NCBI RefSeq assembly: GCF_001039355.2
Contig: NW_019774958.1
Span: 1,101,832 to 1,165,831, forward strand
DNA: 64,000 bases
Reading direction: 5' to 3'
Source: Lingula anatina
Taxonomy: Eukaryota; Brachiopoda; Lingulata; Lingulida; Lingulidae
Positions 61,495 to 64,000 of the stretch are shown one piece after another (within the stretch, counting starts at the first letter, position 1; each line of letters opens with the position of its first letter). The position numbers were made by a program, and so were the translations under genes. Under the pieces are notes generated by a model. The model made no database searches. It worked only from the letters and a program-made list of their open reading frames with translations, and was not told the DNA's origin.

Positions 61495-64000
61495 ATAATA
61501 ATACATAATTTGCCACTGATTAAAGGAAACAAGTCTCTCATTAGTTTTTAATATATATTTTTTCAAAACAACATAATCTGTGCTTGGCTGGTAAAAAATG
61601 TCAGAATAACCAACCCAGCATTATCTGTACCTTAGCCAAGTCTTTGATAGTCTCAGACTTCCCAGTGGCAGCTGGTCCCACCAGAGTACCACAGTGGAAC
61701 GTCCTCAAGGCCAAGGTCAAGGTCAGATAGGCCCTTTCAGTCAGTGGCGTAAACACGAGTCTTTCAGAGGGTCCAAGATACTCATGATCGTAGAGGAAGG
61801 TTGCGCCCAGTTGTTGTATGGTGCAGGGTGTGAACTGGAACCCCGTAGATACGCTGGTCTTCACGCGGGCCATGCTATCCTCTGGAGTAGAAGATAAGGA
61901 AATATTTCAGGAAGAATTCGTAAAAATCTGTTGGCTAAAGAACAGCATTTTACAAGAAGGATTGTAACCTACCGATAAACTGTGCTAAAAATAAGGGTAG
62001 AAACTGACCCTTAATAACTGCATACCATATATACACCAAAGATACATATTAATGTAAAAGAAGCATTAACCATATTTCAAACATCACTTCCAATTTTCCT
62101 ACCAGACTTCTTCTCCTTCAACCTGGCCAATGAAGCCCTTCTCTCCTTGGGCGAGGCGTCAGACTTGGACAGTAACGAGTCTCGACTGCTGCCATGGGAC
62201 AGACGTCTTTCTCTGGGGGTGCTGGAAGAGACCTCAGGTTTTGGCTGCTCCTTTATATCTGTCTTAGCTCTGAGAACACTGCGGAAGTCCATGTGAAACT
62301 TCATGATCTTCTGCCAGTCATAGCTGTCCAGTGTGGGCGAACCCAGCTTTAACAGAACTGAGTAGACACAAATAATAAAATCTAAATTTAGCAAATTTAA
62401 TTGTTTTATATATGCACAATTAAAAAAATAAAATAAAATAAATTGATAAACTAATAAGCGAAATATGTACATAAATTAACAAAAATTTTAATTAGAAATT
62501 CATTGTCAAAGATAGCACAAAGAGTACACAAGTTTTAAATTTAATTTATAGAAACCATCAAAATGAAAAATAAACTGGATACTGAACATTGACATGCCAT
62601 GCACATAAATAGTTTTCTCTCACCTTCAACATAATCCCTGTGTTGCGTTGTTTGTTGAACCAGACATCCCAGAAGTCTCTGCAGTCTCTTGCGTACACTG
62701 GAGCCTCCGCCCTTCACACTGCTCTCCCTCAGGAAGTTCACATACTGCGTAATCTTACTGTTCTGTTGATTCCTGGTTATATCAATAAATAACATCACTT
62801 TAAATAACGGATGTCCATTATGAAACACAAACACACATATTTTGAGACAGTAATGGACTCTGAAATTGTGTAAATATATAATAATAGTTGGCAAATGAAT
62901 TTATTAAAAAAAATAATAATAAAACAAAGGATTCTAGAAGTGTATTAATTACTCATTCTTCACGGAAGTTGGAAGGAACAAGGAAGTTTTTCATGTATCA
63001 CCAGTTACATCTTAAATGCAGGACACAGAAAGTCAGCCTGTGTGTTATCTAACAAACCATAGCTGGTCATTAAATCTGAAACACACTGTCATTTTATTTT
63101 TTACAAATTACAAATTACAAAGGTGGAGCTACCATATCTACCAGACCATCTAATAGTGGTCTTACCTAAATTTTTGTTCTATTTATCACAGAGTTTCAGA
63201 TGGGAAAAAAATTAATTCAGCAGAAAAAAAACATAATATTATCAGTCAGCTAAAGTACATGTCTACTAAGAATGAAATTAGATGTTTGGTGTCCTTTTCT
63301 AAAGCAGTTATCTGGTCATCTTATCTGTATGGAATAAAACAACTGTTAAATTGCTATAATTCACCATCATCAGTGTGTTCTCTGGAGCAGTGAGGGTGAT
63401 GACCAGTTAATGTAAACGGCAGTCTTCTTATCTATATCACCTTTTTGTACTTTGAACCACGGAGTTTCATTTTGGTTAAAATGCAGTCATTCGACCAAAT
63501 AATGCCATCAAACCAGTAAGCAAGTAAAGTTTCTAGGCAAGTTTGTCAAGTCCATGTAATTTAAACCAACTGGTATTCTGTCCGTTTATGATCAGCTCAC
63601 CATAAGAAGTCAGTGTCATGGCAGGTGGCTTAAGTCATATATGCAGGACAAGAGCAGGATTGGATTTCGATCACCATACAGTGAAGTAATCACAAGCATA
63701 CAATGAGATAGTGGGAGCCAAGTTAGGTCAACCCAAACTGACTGCAAACACAAAATAACTCACTGCAATTTTTTTTTAATTAAAAAAAAAAAAAAAACTT
63801 GGCGTCAGTGGTTATAACCATTACCTTATCTCCGTCAACTGATCTTTATCTCCGTGCTCGAGGGCCTTGGTCATGGCTTTCTGCCACATAATGGCCTCGG
63901 CGACCAGCACGCACTGGGACGGGAAGCGCAGGAGCCAGTGTTTAAAGGAGTGGCGAATCTGCTGGCTGAGTTGGGTCTGTTCCTGGGTGGGGTGTGCAGT
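5298..64000 (-). CDS. Divergent dynein heavy chain (DNHD1-like candidate), 3' 59 exons, 5' end outside window
   Basis: Motor-protein heavy chain of the dynein family, a ring of six AAA modules moved along microtubules by ATP hydrolysis. I joined 59 exons by GT/AG sites and reading frame; every phase agrees, giving 3,577 residues (numbered here from base 64000). Order seen: linker end, AAA1 (Walker A GPAATGKS, about 262), AAA2 (GPAGSGKT, 732), AAA3 (GVPGVGKT, 1233), AAA4 (broken P-loop, 1897), coiled coil, microtubule-binding domain, coiled coil, AAA5, AAA6, short C-terminus. The N-terminal tail lies beyond the window. Large disordered inserts sit in AAA1, between AAA3 and AAA4, and in AAA5. 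Family assignment is certain. Subfamily is inferred: the divergent motifs and absent C-terminal cap do not fit ordinary DNAH or cytoplasmic chains and suggest DNHD1. Exon segments are described in the entries that follow. Confidence 0.93.
6319..10002 (-). CDS. Dynein exons 50-57: AAA6
   Basis: Exons 9690-10002, 9135-9379, 8799-8900, 8361-8459, 7887-8055, 7458-7669, 6871-7048 and 6319-6443. Landmarks in order: TPLLEDDTMLETLQTCQKNV, YIPVATHAAMLYDIIKMMG, LSVFKKCLLWRVCCPDR (family: FQKLLLLRCLRPDR), NLPVVFMLPSGEREERLA (family: PLIFILSPGADP), EIKHALEECLHAGYWLVLQN with CHLAESW (family: GxWVxLQNCHLAxSW), HPDFRLWLVTKVGEGRLIPG and LLIQHGLKVSCERTNNFK (family: ILQxGIKMTxEPPxGLRANL). AAA6 closes the ring. 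From exon 53 on, every exon recurs in tandem copy A. Exon 57's donor here is GTTTGT, against GTATGT in copy A. Confidence 0.92.
6748..6790 (-). repeat. Stray copy of the exon 54 donor edge inside intron 56/57
   Basis: About 43 bases resemble bases 7866-7905, the CA repeat, splice donor and last coding bases of exon 54 (shared ATACCTGTGG and CCAGTGGC). Copy A lacks this insert at the matching place near 2440, so it arose after the tandem duplication or differs between alleles. Confidence 0.7.
9933..10200 (-). repeat. 106-base tandem repeat covering the 5' edge of dynein exon 50
   Basis: Units start at 9933, 10039 and 10145 (period 106), the third decayed and cut short. Each full unit contains the 3' splice acceptor and the first 70 coding bases of exon 50. 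Unit two is almost identical to unit one, including acceptor and reading frame, but has no donor. Since 106 is not a multiple of three, use of the outer acceptor would shift frame in the rest of the exon. Confidence 0.88.
10331..11494 (-). CDS. Dynein exons 47-49: end of AAA5 and link to AAA6
   Basis: Exons 11304-11494, 10824-11009 and 10331-10515. The first starts with a disordered stretch and ends GDDPQIDTKLINAVVHG (family: NLRKLExAIxxGxPVL). The second reads ITVLVTHLERRTLDPLFRAL then MMFYYHPDFCLYLSSSVPLF, the counterpart of ELDPxLxPVLLKQ and EYxPDFRFYITTKLxNPHY. The third, VSVINMSISEEGVVDRLLTD followed by VEKSEFEGQRRSI, matches VxLLNFxITxEGLEDQLL and the ERPELExxR helix. Conservation of fold elements is good although side chains have drifted. 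Confidence 0.89.
11495..12839 (-). other. 1.3 kb intron between dynein exons 46 and 47
   Basis: AT-rich, with a T and G mononucleotide run (12181-12200) and CCAATCA-like repeats near 11920-12030. No coding sequence is supported. Confidence 0.7.
12840..14199 (-). CDS. Dynein exons 45-46: AAA5 with inserted disordered segments
   Basis: Exon 13359-14199 is the longest in the gene (841 nt); exon 12840-12999 follows. The long exon finishes the stalk helix, then GDSLLTAACVCYHGPLD (family: GDxLLAAAxxAYxGxF) and RTELLTNWL. About 70 polar residues then intervene before LEDVLSTFEELSDWKLKNMP and HCWPLLVDPDGQAEKWVGML (family: RWPLMIDPQxQANKWI). The short exon adds only Ser/Thr/Asp-rich sequence such as DADTEVSRLNDDTRTETDSN, absent from standard chains. 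AAA5 never binds nucleotide in the family, and no P-loop is seen here either. Confidence 0.9.
14565..15534 (-). CDS. Dynein exons 42-44: microtubule-binding domain and second coiled-coil arm
   Basis: Exons 15389-15534, 14819-15089 and 14565-14687. The first carries DIDEIKSYRAPPEAVIEVVK (family: DIxEIKSxxxPPxxVxxV), the start of the tip. The second has DWDSGKLLLSGENFFKDLEF, DPKFQPSYIAQSSTAAASLC and QWIHAVFEYGSIYRTMKPRL, clear counterparts of FLxxLxxYDKD, PxFxPExVxxxSxAAxxLCxWVxAM and the return helix. The third is a 41-residue Ala/Lys/Glu helix of arm two. All microtubule-binding-domain landmarks are present, so binding to microtubules remains plausible although several AAA sites are altered. 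Confidence 0.92.
15837..16919 (-). CDS. Dynein exons 39-41: stalk, first coiled-coil arm
   Basis: Exons 16707-16919, 16249-16419 and 15837-15932. The first has AQLKFYTPLTFMEFVHIFK, equal to the YVTPTSYLELIxxFKxLL element preceding the stalk. The second reads KIDKYQAGLEKMNEAFDCIA then long helix; the family counterpart is KYxxGLxKLxxAxxxV. The third is a Lys/Glu-rich helix ending in KQAEAEFDK. Heptad-like spacing of hydrophobic residues is visible. The stalk carries the microtubule-binding tip some 10 nm from the ring. An (AT)n tract lies just beyond the acceptor of the first exon and a perfect hairpin in the intron between the second and third. Confidence 0.88.
16066..16150. repeat. Near-perfect 85-base hairpin in a dynein intron
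   Basis: Left arm 16066-16106 and right arm 16112-16150 are reverse complements with one or two mismatches, with a loop of about five bases. The inner half of each arm (CATATCAGACATACAATA on the left) is complex sequence; the outer half is CA/TG repeat. It lies between exons 40 and 41. It could be a small foldback transposon or a precursor-like RNA hairpin. Confidence 0.85.
16936..17000. repeat. (AT)n microsatellite
   Basis: About 65 bases of pure alternating AT, 16 bases outside the acceptor of dynein exon 39. Confidence 0.97.
17243..19934 (-). CDS. Dynein exons 33-38: AAA4 with a degenerate P-loop
   Basis: Exons 19671-19934, 19019-19161, 18729-18824, 18241-18412, 17728-17898 and 17243-17400. 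The lead-in has IQHMARLSRVL (family: IEHVxRIxRIL). The P-loop position reads LQLGMSYCTGRATVTRLAA where the family has LLVGVGGSGRQSLTRLAA: both inner glycines are gone and one residue is added, so nucleotide binding is doubtful. Walker B position is KPVVLMIHEELGEECLLDV (family: KPxVFLFTDxQIxxExFLEDI). Then come FIRRVKQNLHVVIILNYS (family: RVRxNLHIVLCMSP) and a PSLIHHVISVDLY segment. The first exon opens with basic, disordered sequence. The fifth exon's 5' edge is part of a decayed tandem repeat. Confidence 0.88.
17840..18205 (-). repeat. Four-copy, 75-89 base tandem repeat covering the 5' edge of dynein exon 37
   Basis: The core GGTACCT with its AAAATAT flank recurs at 17894, 17969, 18058 and 18146. 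The first copy is the true acceptor end of exon 37. The third copy still resembles the first 45 coding bases (TCPGLYTTKELQQI in translation) but then meets a stop. The others have lost more. It is an old repeat made partly of coding sequence. Confidence 0.85.
19935..22271 (-). other. 2.3 kb intron between dynein exons 32 and 33
   Basis: AT-rich sequence with one ambiguous base at 21064. Phases of the flanking exons already agree, so no missing exon is needed. Short open frames here have no recognisable product. Confidence 0.7.
22272..24747 (-). CDS. Dynein exons 29-32: disordered Ser/Thr/Glu-rich insertion between AAA3 and AAA4
   Basis: Exons 24718-24747 (a 30-nt microexon coding GSTVESFLSK), 23498-23684, 22591-22809 and 22272-22337. 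All keep frame with neighbours and have good splice sites. The products are low-complexity: TVTITEVTTEVTTPFSDYAT in the second, a Thr/Glu/Ser run ending EESSTEETASSEEDSET in the third, and a TTTSGMQSKMTTTGDES run in the fourth. The stretch is about 165 residues with no recognisable fold. The four exons have lengths of 30, 187, 219 and 66 nt; the microexon and the last can be skipped without a frameshift, so alternative splicing is possible. Confidence 0.72.
25430..28209 (-). CDS. Dynein exons 22-28: AAA3
   Basis: Exons 28111-28209, 27653-27863, 27247-27378, 26865-27037, 26326-26527, 25879-26064 and 25430-25542. The 33-codon first exon has Walker A PVLLVGVPGVGKTALIQ. The second has Walker B HHLFFIDDLNM (family: VVFVDDLNM), but the following PAKxxYGxQ is replaced by AKSDCVTG. 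Next come QPSLEVLREVM, an FVAACRSPG loop, then HYIFTLRDIARVMEGIL, the standard YLFNLRDxSRVxQG helix, and VIARLWCHEVARTFGDRI (RLWxHEVxRVFxDRL). Exon 25 could start six bases further out (27043), adding two residues. The exon 27 donor reads GTTAGG, a weak form. AAA3 keeps the hallmarks of a nucleotide site. Confidence 0.9.
26631..26786. mobile_element. MITE-like foldback with GGCTTGTAGGCAG ends
   Basis: The segment begins GGCTTGTAGGCAG and ends CTGCCTACAGGCTT, a 13-14 base terminal inverted repeat, followed inside the left end by AGTAATTTCAAAGAAGGG. It lies in the intron between exons 25 and 26. A relative is at 30059-30240. Confidence 0.55.
28563..29968 (-). CDS. Dynein exons 19-21: bridge from AAA2 to AAA3
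   Basis: Exons 29733-29968, 29179-29362 and 28563-28752. Phases join exon 18 (two bases left over) to exon 19 across the 19.8 kb intron, giving the codon for Gly, which supports the join. Recognisable elements are LKILDDLFSSTIPQTIRYL, MYAFAFIWGFGGQLQE (family: FIFSLIWSIGG) and HISKFNKFCRETLY followed by GTVFDYCVEV (family: GTVYDYYVD). An inserted run rich in Pro, Ser and Arg sits between the first two. A (TAA)n repeat abuts the acceptor of the third exon. Confidence 0.87.
30059..30240. mobile_element. Relative of the 26.6 kb foldback
   Basis: The left end CAGACCTGTAGCCAG and right end CTGGCTATGTGTCTG are inverted copies. The left interior AGTAATTTCAAGAACGG matches the 26.6 kb element. A weaker match (CTGTAACCAGCAATTTTGAA) occurs near 51120. 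Confidence 0.5.
30923..31125. mobile_element. MITE-like foldback of the same family, about 200 bases
   Basis: It opens CATTCA and closes TGAATG, with inverted arms containing GATCCACAGA and GGCCCACTT-like blocks. The right arm segment TTCAAGTGGATCTGCCATATTTGA matches, with few changes, the right arm of the 37.2 kb element. No open frame is present. Confidence 0.55.
31863..31920. repeat. (TAAA)n microsatellite
   Basis: About 14 units without interruption, in the large dynein intron. Similar shorter tracts occur at 51877-51921, 24930-24960 and 8907-8925. Confidence 0.97.
34487..34892. repeat. 82-base minisatellite, five copies
   Basis: Units begin at 34487, 34569, 34651, 34733 and 34815. The internal units are identical by eye; the first differs by single bases and the last ends early at CTCTACT. 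A (TG)n tract follows at 34908-34942. Such uniformity implies recent expansion or assembly copying. Confidence 0.95.
37237..37406. mobile_element. MITE-like foldback, about 170 bases
   Basis: The first 50 and last 48 bases are imperfect inverted repeats, opening CATTCAG and sharing TCAAATATGGC and ACCCACT. The centre is unrelated AT-rich DNA, and there is no coding capacity. The element at 30923-31125 shares the same terminal pattern, so this is a dispersed family. Confidence 0.65.
41751..41930. repeat. Three-copy 56-60 base tandem repeat
   Basis: The block AGAAATAGACTAAATG followed by a CATCAT and GGCAGTGTTTACA segment occurs three times (about 41785, 41845 and 41900), with substitutions and small indels. 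It lies in the large dynein intron. Confidence 0.75.
47321..49474 (+). CDS. Orphan class A (rhodopsin-like) GPCR with very long third intracellular loop
   Basis: Intact 717-codon single-exon frame for a seven-helix plasma-membrane receptor. The N-terminus (about 104 residues) has N-glycosylation sites near residues 3, 16, 44 and 70. TM1 has GN (121-122), TM2 Asp149, TM3 Cys174 and DRY (198-200), loop 2 Cys258 (likely disulphide with Cys174), TM6 SWVPF (Trp660, Pro662) and TM7 NPVIY (688-692). Loop 3 spans about 298-640, polar and disordered, with two Cys-Cys motifs (NLCCGCQ, QLCCGL) and short KVN/QVN repeats. The layout resembles amine or peptide receptors, but no ligand class is recognisable. 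The gene lies inside a dynein intron on the other strand. An acceptor-like pyrimidine-AG at about 47305 suggests an upstream non-coding exon. The codon at 47321 has a good start context. Confidence 0.95.
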   Translation: MANMTSAMVIRALASNRTTTGEQQVTTSREYSAMVPSNSAILTNLTSALTGCSETGLVTCIPAPNGWTFNISDQILSDLGFSEEKEIEEYRERFYAVDTKSVDTSIATALLILAAVIGAVGNMFVLNVFWSLRNKNTSAILIIALAVVDFIACILVIPGQVFINYYLFQFDVFCKLMMYLTYVGVVLDFCLLFAIAVDRYVAICKPTVRSINTRCMKGATILLTIFSILVCIPPGLTEGGYTWVWIDVKYIYVYTGDCRSGHDKEIINDDGRLAIQIITFSVFCILGVIIAFMYCSVFNAARQRDRNVSFGFGQSIIRNTGMISTIPLRNFSKRFMSPKKSARRKSSTPMNNSESSETSGSNLKNKNTKKEHMHNNLCCGCQSACPAHNEEESNPERNLNRSQLCCGLDAASEVQIHSHSDPEVEILKVNGQQVNDQEVSDLKVNNQNGLKVKIPSVPTSNGELIAESSALEIVITTPSGSTSKRMPLGKQTTQDKTTLKNAHGGEQIYDKLNSKDQKVQGKPELKEEPGSVKRENNFKPKTHHLYTSPNEEQNPEVKYINGDNPTDDSSDKSTVCQTEPPFPMEQNTIQMLPVPHLQSLGSGSDISSMTSRDDLSTTDTRTDERVDSPSRASRRIKQRARHIKTAKLLLIVTISLMISWVPFFLTRLELIPRFKTLELCVLLGCAVNPVIYSVGHHKFRTQLKSLLRCNVVKRWTL
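49571..49640 (+). repeat. Decayed duplicate of a GPCR coding segment in the 3' flank
   Basis: The stretch resembles coding bases 48321-48390 (third intracellular loop) over about 65 bases, sharing AAAAAGTCTGCAA, AATCCTC and ACACCAAT blocks in the same order and orientation. It is not open in the matching frame for long, so it looks like a local duplication that decayed outside the coding region. Confidence 0.65.
49622..49627 (+). terminator. Possible poly(A) signal of the GPCR gene
   Basis: AATAAA 148 bases after the TGA stop. It lies inside a decayed second copy of a loop-3 coding segment, where a base change from AATGAA would have created it. Other AATAAA-like sites occur further on, near 50306, so the true 3' end is uncertain. 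Confidence 0.35.
50453..50647. mobile_element. Foldback with TCTTACAG ends and GGACTCTATAGGA repeats
   Basis: It starts ATCTTACAGGACTCT and ends CTGTAAGAT. Internal GGACTCTATAGGA and CCTATAGAG blocks occur in both orientations. It lies about 100 bases outside the exon 18 donor. No coding capacity is seen. Confidence 0.5.
50758..53667 (-). CDS. Dynein exons 14-18: AAA2
   Basis: Exons 53464-53667, 52891-52941, 52011-52199, 51488-51758 and 50758-50923. Walker A is intact (GVILIGPAGSGKTTAYQTLA). It is followed by roughly 100 polar residues with a 51-nt exon, then INTFNPNAFSTEELFGSF, matching the NPKxxxxxxLYG motif. Walker B region is KWVVLDGCVNPLWTEHMNTM (family: WIxFDGPVDAxWIENMNT). The last exon has LIFEMSHLANASPATISRCE, the AAA2 signature SPATVSRCGMV with Gly-Met altered. 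AAA2 usually binds ATP structurally. The next exon in the transcript lies 20 kb away, across the large intron. Confidence 0.9.
54099..55246 (-). CDS. Dynein exons 11-13: AAA1 lid and bridge to AAA2
   Basis: Exons 55109-55246, 54623-54743 and 54099-54355. The first starts LQMRPCALIHPD, aligning without gaps to the family's ALFRPVAMMVPD; this decided the acceptor, since one six bases further in would drop two aligned residues. The second gives QYNFSLRTMKTVVTVA, equal to HYDFGMRAVKSVL of the AAA1 small subdomain. The third has the FP-x-x-x motif (DVFPQSVRPKSG) and the helix that leads to AAA2. Long (TG)n repeats lie just downstream of the first exon in the transcript direction. Confidence 0.87.
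55037..55080. repeat. (TG)n microsatellite
   Basis: About 22 TG units, 28 bases beyond the donor of dynein exon 11. Other TG/CA tracts lie at 25813-25868 (next to the exon 27 donor), 34908-34942 and 7856-7874. Confidence 0.97.
55373..59909 (-). CDS. Dynein exons 7-10: long charged insertion inside AAA1, then sensor I
   Basis: Exons 59841-59909, 58513-58665, 55956-56088 and 55373-55566. In typical dyneins about 20 residues separate the AQQI helix from the sensor I strand (VFITMNPGYAGRTELPDNL). Here about 150 residues intervene, rich in Arg, Lys, Glu and Ser, including GGRVVRRNSL and an acidic-basic run EKEIEIKESELYK. The final exon returns to the fold with GCFMTVNSEGKGFAEIPDNL, so sensor I asparagine is kept while the GYAGR loop is changed. 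No known domain is recognised in the insertion. Frame is unbroken through all four exons. Confidence 0.82.
56089..58512 (-). other. 2.4 kb intron between dynein exons 8 and 9
   Basis: Contains the large foldback at 57575-57875 and otherwise plain AT-rich sequence. Exon phases on both sides are zero, so an unseen symmetrical exon is possible but none is apparent. Confidence 0.7.
57575..57875. mobile_element. Large imperfect foldback with inner hairpin, about 300 bases
   Basis: Arms of about 120 bases on each side are imperfect reverse complements (shared CAGTATA, CTCCCTG, TTGCTATC-like and ATGTCTG blocks). The centre (57712-57744) forms a second tight stem, TTAGGGGGTA against TACCCCCTA. It lies in the intron between dynein exons 8 and 9, in otherwise AT-rich DNA and with higher GC than its surroundings. 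Confidence 0.55.
60361..60436. repeat. Compound (TC)n(AC)n(TC)n tract
   Basis: A polypyrimidine run on the plus strand: TC units, then AC units, then TC units again, about 75 bases, between dynein exons 6 and 7. Confidence 0.95.
60608..61881 (-). CDS. Dynein exons 4-6: AAA1 with Walker A and modified Walker B
   Basis: Exons 61631-61881, 61120-61252 and 60608-60720. The first carries HEYLGPSERLVFTPLTERAY, the strongly conserved opening of AAA1, and ends with the Walker A GPAATGKSETIKDLAK (canonical GPAGTGKTETxKDLAK). The second carries SGSWTVFDDTDRL where the family has WxCFDEFNRI, so the catalytic Walker B glutamate is aspartate. The third has FAQQIEYLKTAL, equal to the VVAQQI helix. AAA1 is normally the main ATP-hydrolysing site. 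ATP binding looks possible; hydrolysis is questionable. The sequence departs from the family after this helix, where an insertion begins. Confidence 0.9.
60819..60846. repeat. Poly(A) tract
   Basis: About 28 consecutive A bases upstream of exon 5 in the gene's direction. No transposon body is recognisable next to it. Shorter A tracts are at 15329 and 63782. Confidence 0.9.
61455..61493. repeat. (TTA)n microsatellite
   Basis: About 13 TTA units between dynein exons 4 and 5. Other TAA/TTA tracts are at 23873-23906, 28763-28788, 4110-4135 and 8477-8503. Confidence 0.95.
62103..64000 (-). CDS. Dynein exons 1-3 of window: end of linker and spacer before AAA1
   Basis: Exons 63825-64000 (open at the window edge), 62624-62772 and 62103-62357. 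The first reads HWLLRFPSQCVLVAEAIMWQ, matching the linker stretch of dyneins where a Tyr/Phe-Pro-x-Gln motif is followed by a W-rich helix. The second continues with a helix ending in VRKRLQRLLGCLVQQTTQHR, like the usual linker segment before AAA1. The third begins DSYDWQKIMKFHMD, corresponding to the family's FEWQxxLRYY element, but then runs into about 50 Ser-, Arg- and Lys-rich residues not found in typical chains. The linker is the mechanical lever that swings across the AAA ring. Confidence 0.85.

Noticed and set aside
1-64000. CRISPR arrays, operons, prokaryotic or viral genes
   Set aside because: The exon-intron structure is animal; repeats are not CRISPR-like, and no viral or transposase reading frame was recognised.

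Overview
The window is animal genomic DNA: AT-rich, with many short exons bounded by GT/AG sites, microsatellites, MITE-like foldbacks and two single ambiguous bases (4194, 21064). I infer an invertebrate, perhaps a lophotrochozoan such as a mollusc or annelid, but nothing seen fixes the phylum.

One gene fills almost the whole window. On the minus strand, from beyond base 64000 down to about 4.9 kb, lie 59 phase-consistent exons of a divergent dynein heavy chain (3,577 residues here; the tail and the first part of the linker lie outside). In order they encode: end of linker (64.0-62.1 kb), AAA1 (61.9-60.6 kb), a long charged insertion inside AAA1 (59.9-55.4 kb), the AAA1-AAA2 bridge (55.2-54.1 kb), AAA2 (53.7-50.8 kb), AAA3 (30.0-25.4 kb), a disordered Ser/Thr/Glu-rich insertion (24.7-22.3 kb), AAA4 with a damaged P-loop (19.9-17.2 kb), stalk and microtubule-binding domain (16.9-14.6 kb), AAA5 (14.2-10.8 kb), AAA6 (10.5-6.3 kb) and a very short C-terminus (6.0-5.3 kb). 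Degenerate nucleotide sites, large insertions and the missing C-terminal cap set it apart from the standard axonemal DNAH chains; a DNHD1-like protein is my best guess.

The last seven coding exons with 3' UTR and poly(A) signal occur twice in tandem (copy B about 4.2-8.55 kb, joined to the gene; copy A about 0-4.19 kb, without its own 5' exons). This is either a recent duplication or two alleles assembled side by side.

A 19.8 kb intron (29969-50757) contains, on the opposite strand, a complete single-exon class A GPCR (47321-49474, 717 aa). The rest of that intron holds no gene I can support, but it does hold an 82-bp minisatellite, other tandem repeats and foldback elements. Two further small tandem duplications copy exon 5' edges (10 kb and 18 kb). 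Dynein exon boundaries were set by hand from splice consensus, reading frame and comparison with the dynein fold; single boundaries could be off by a few bases.
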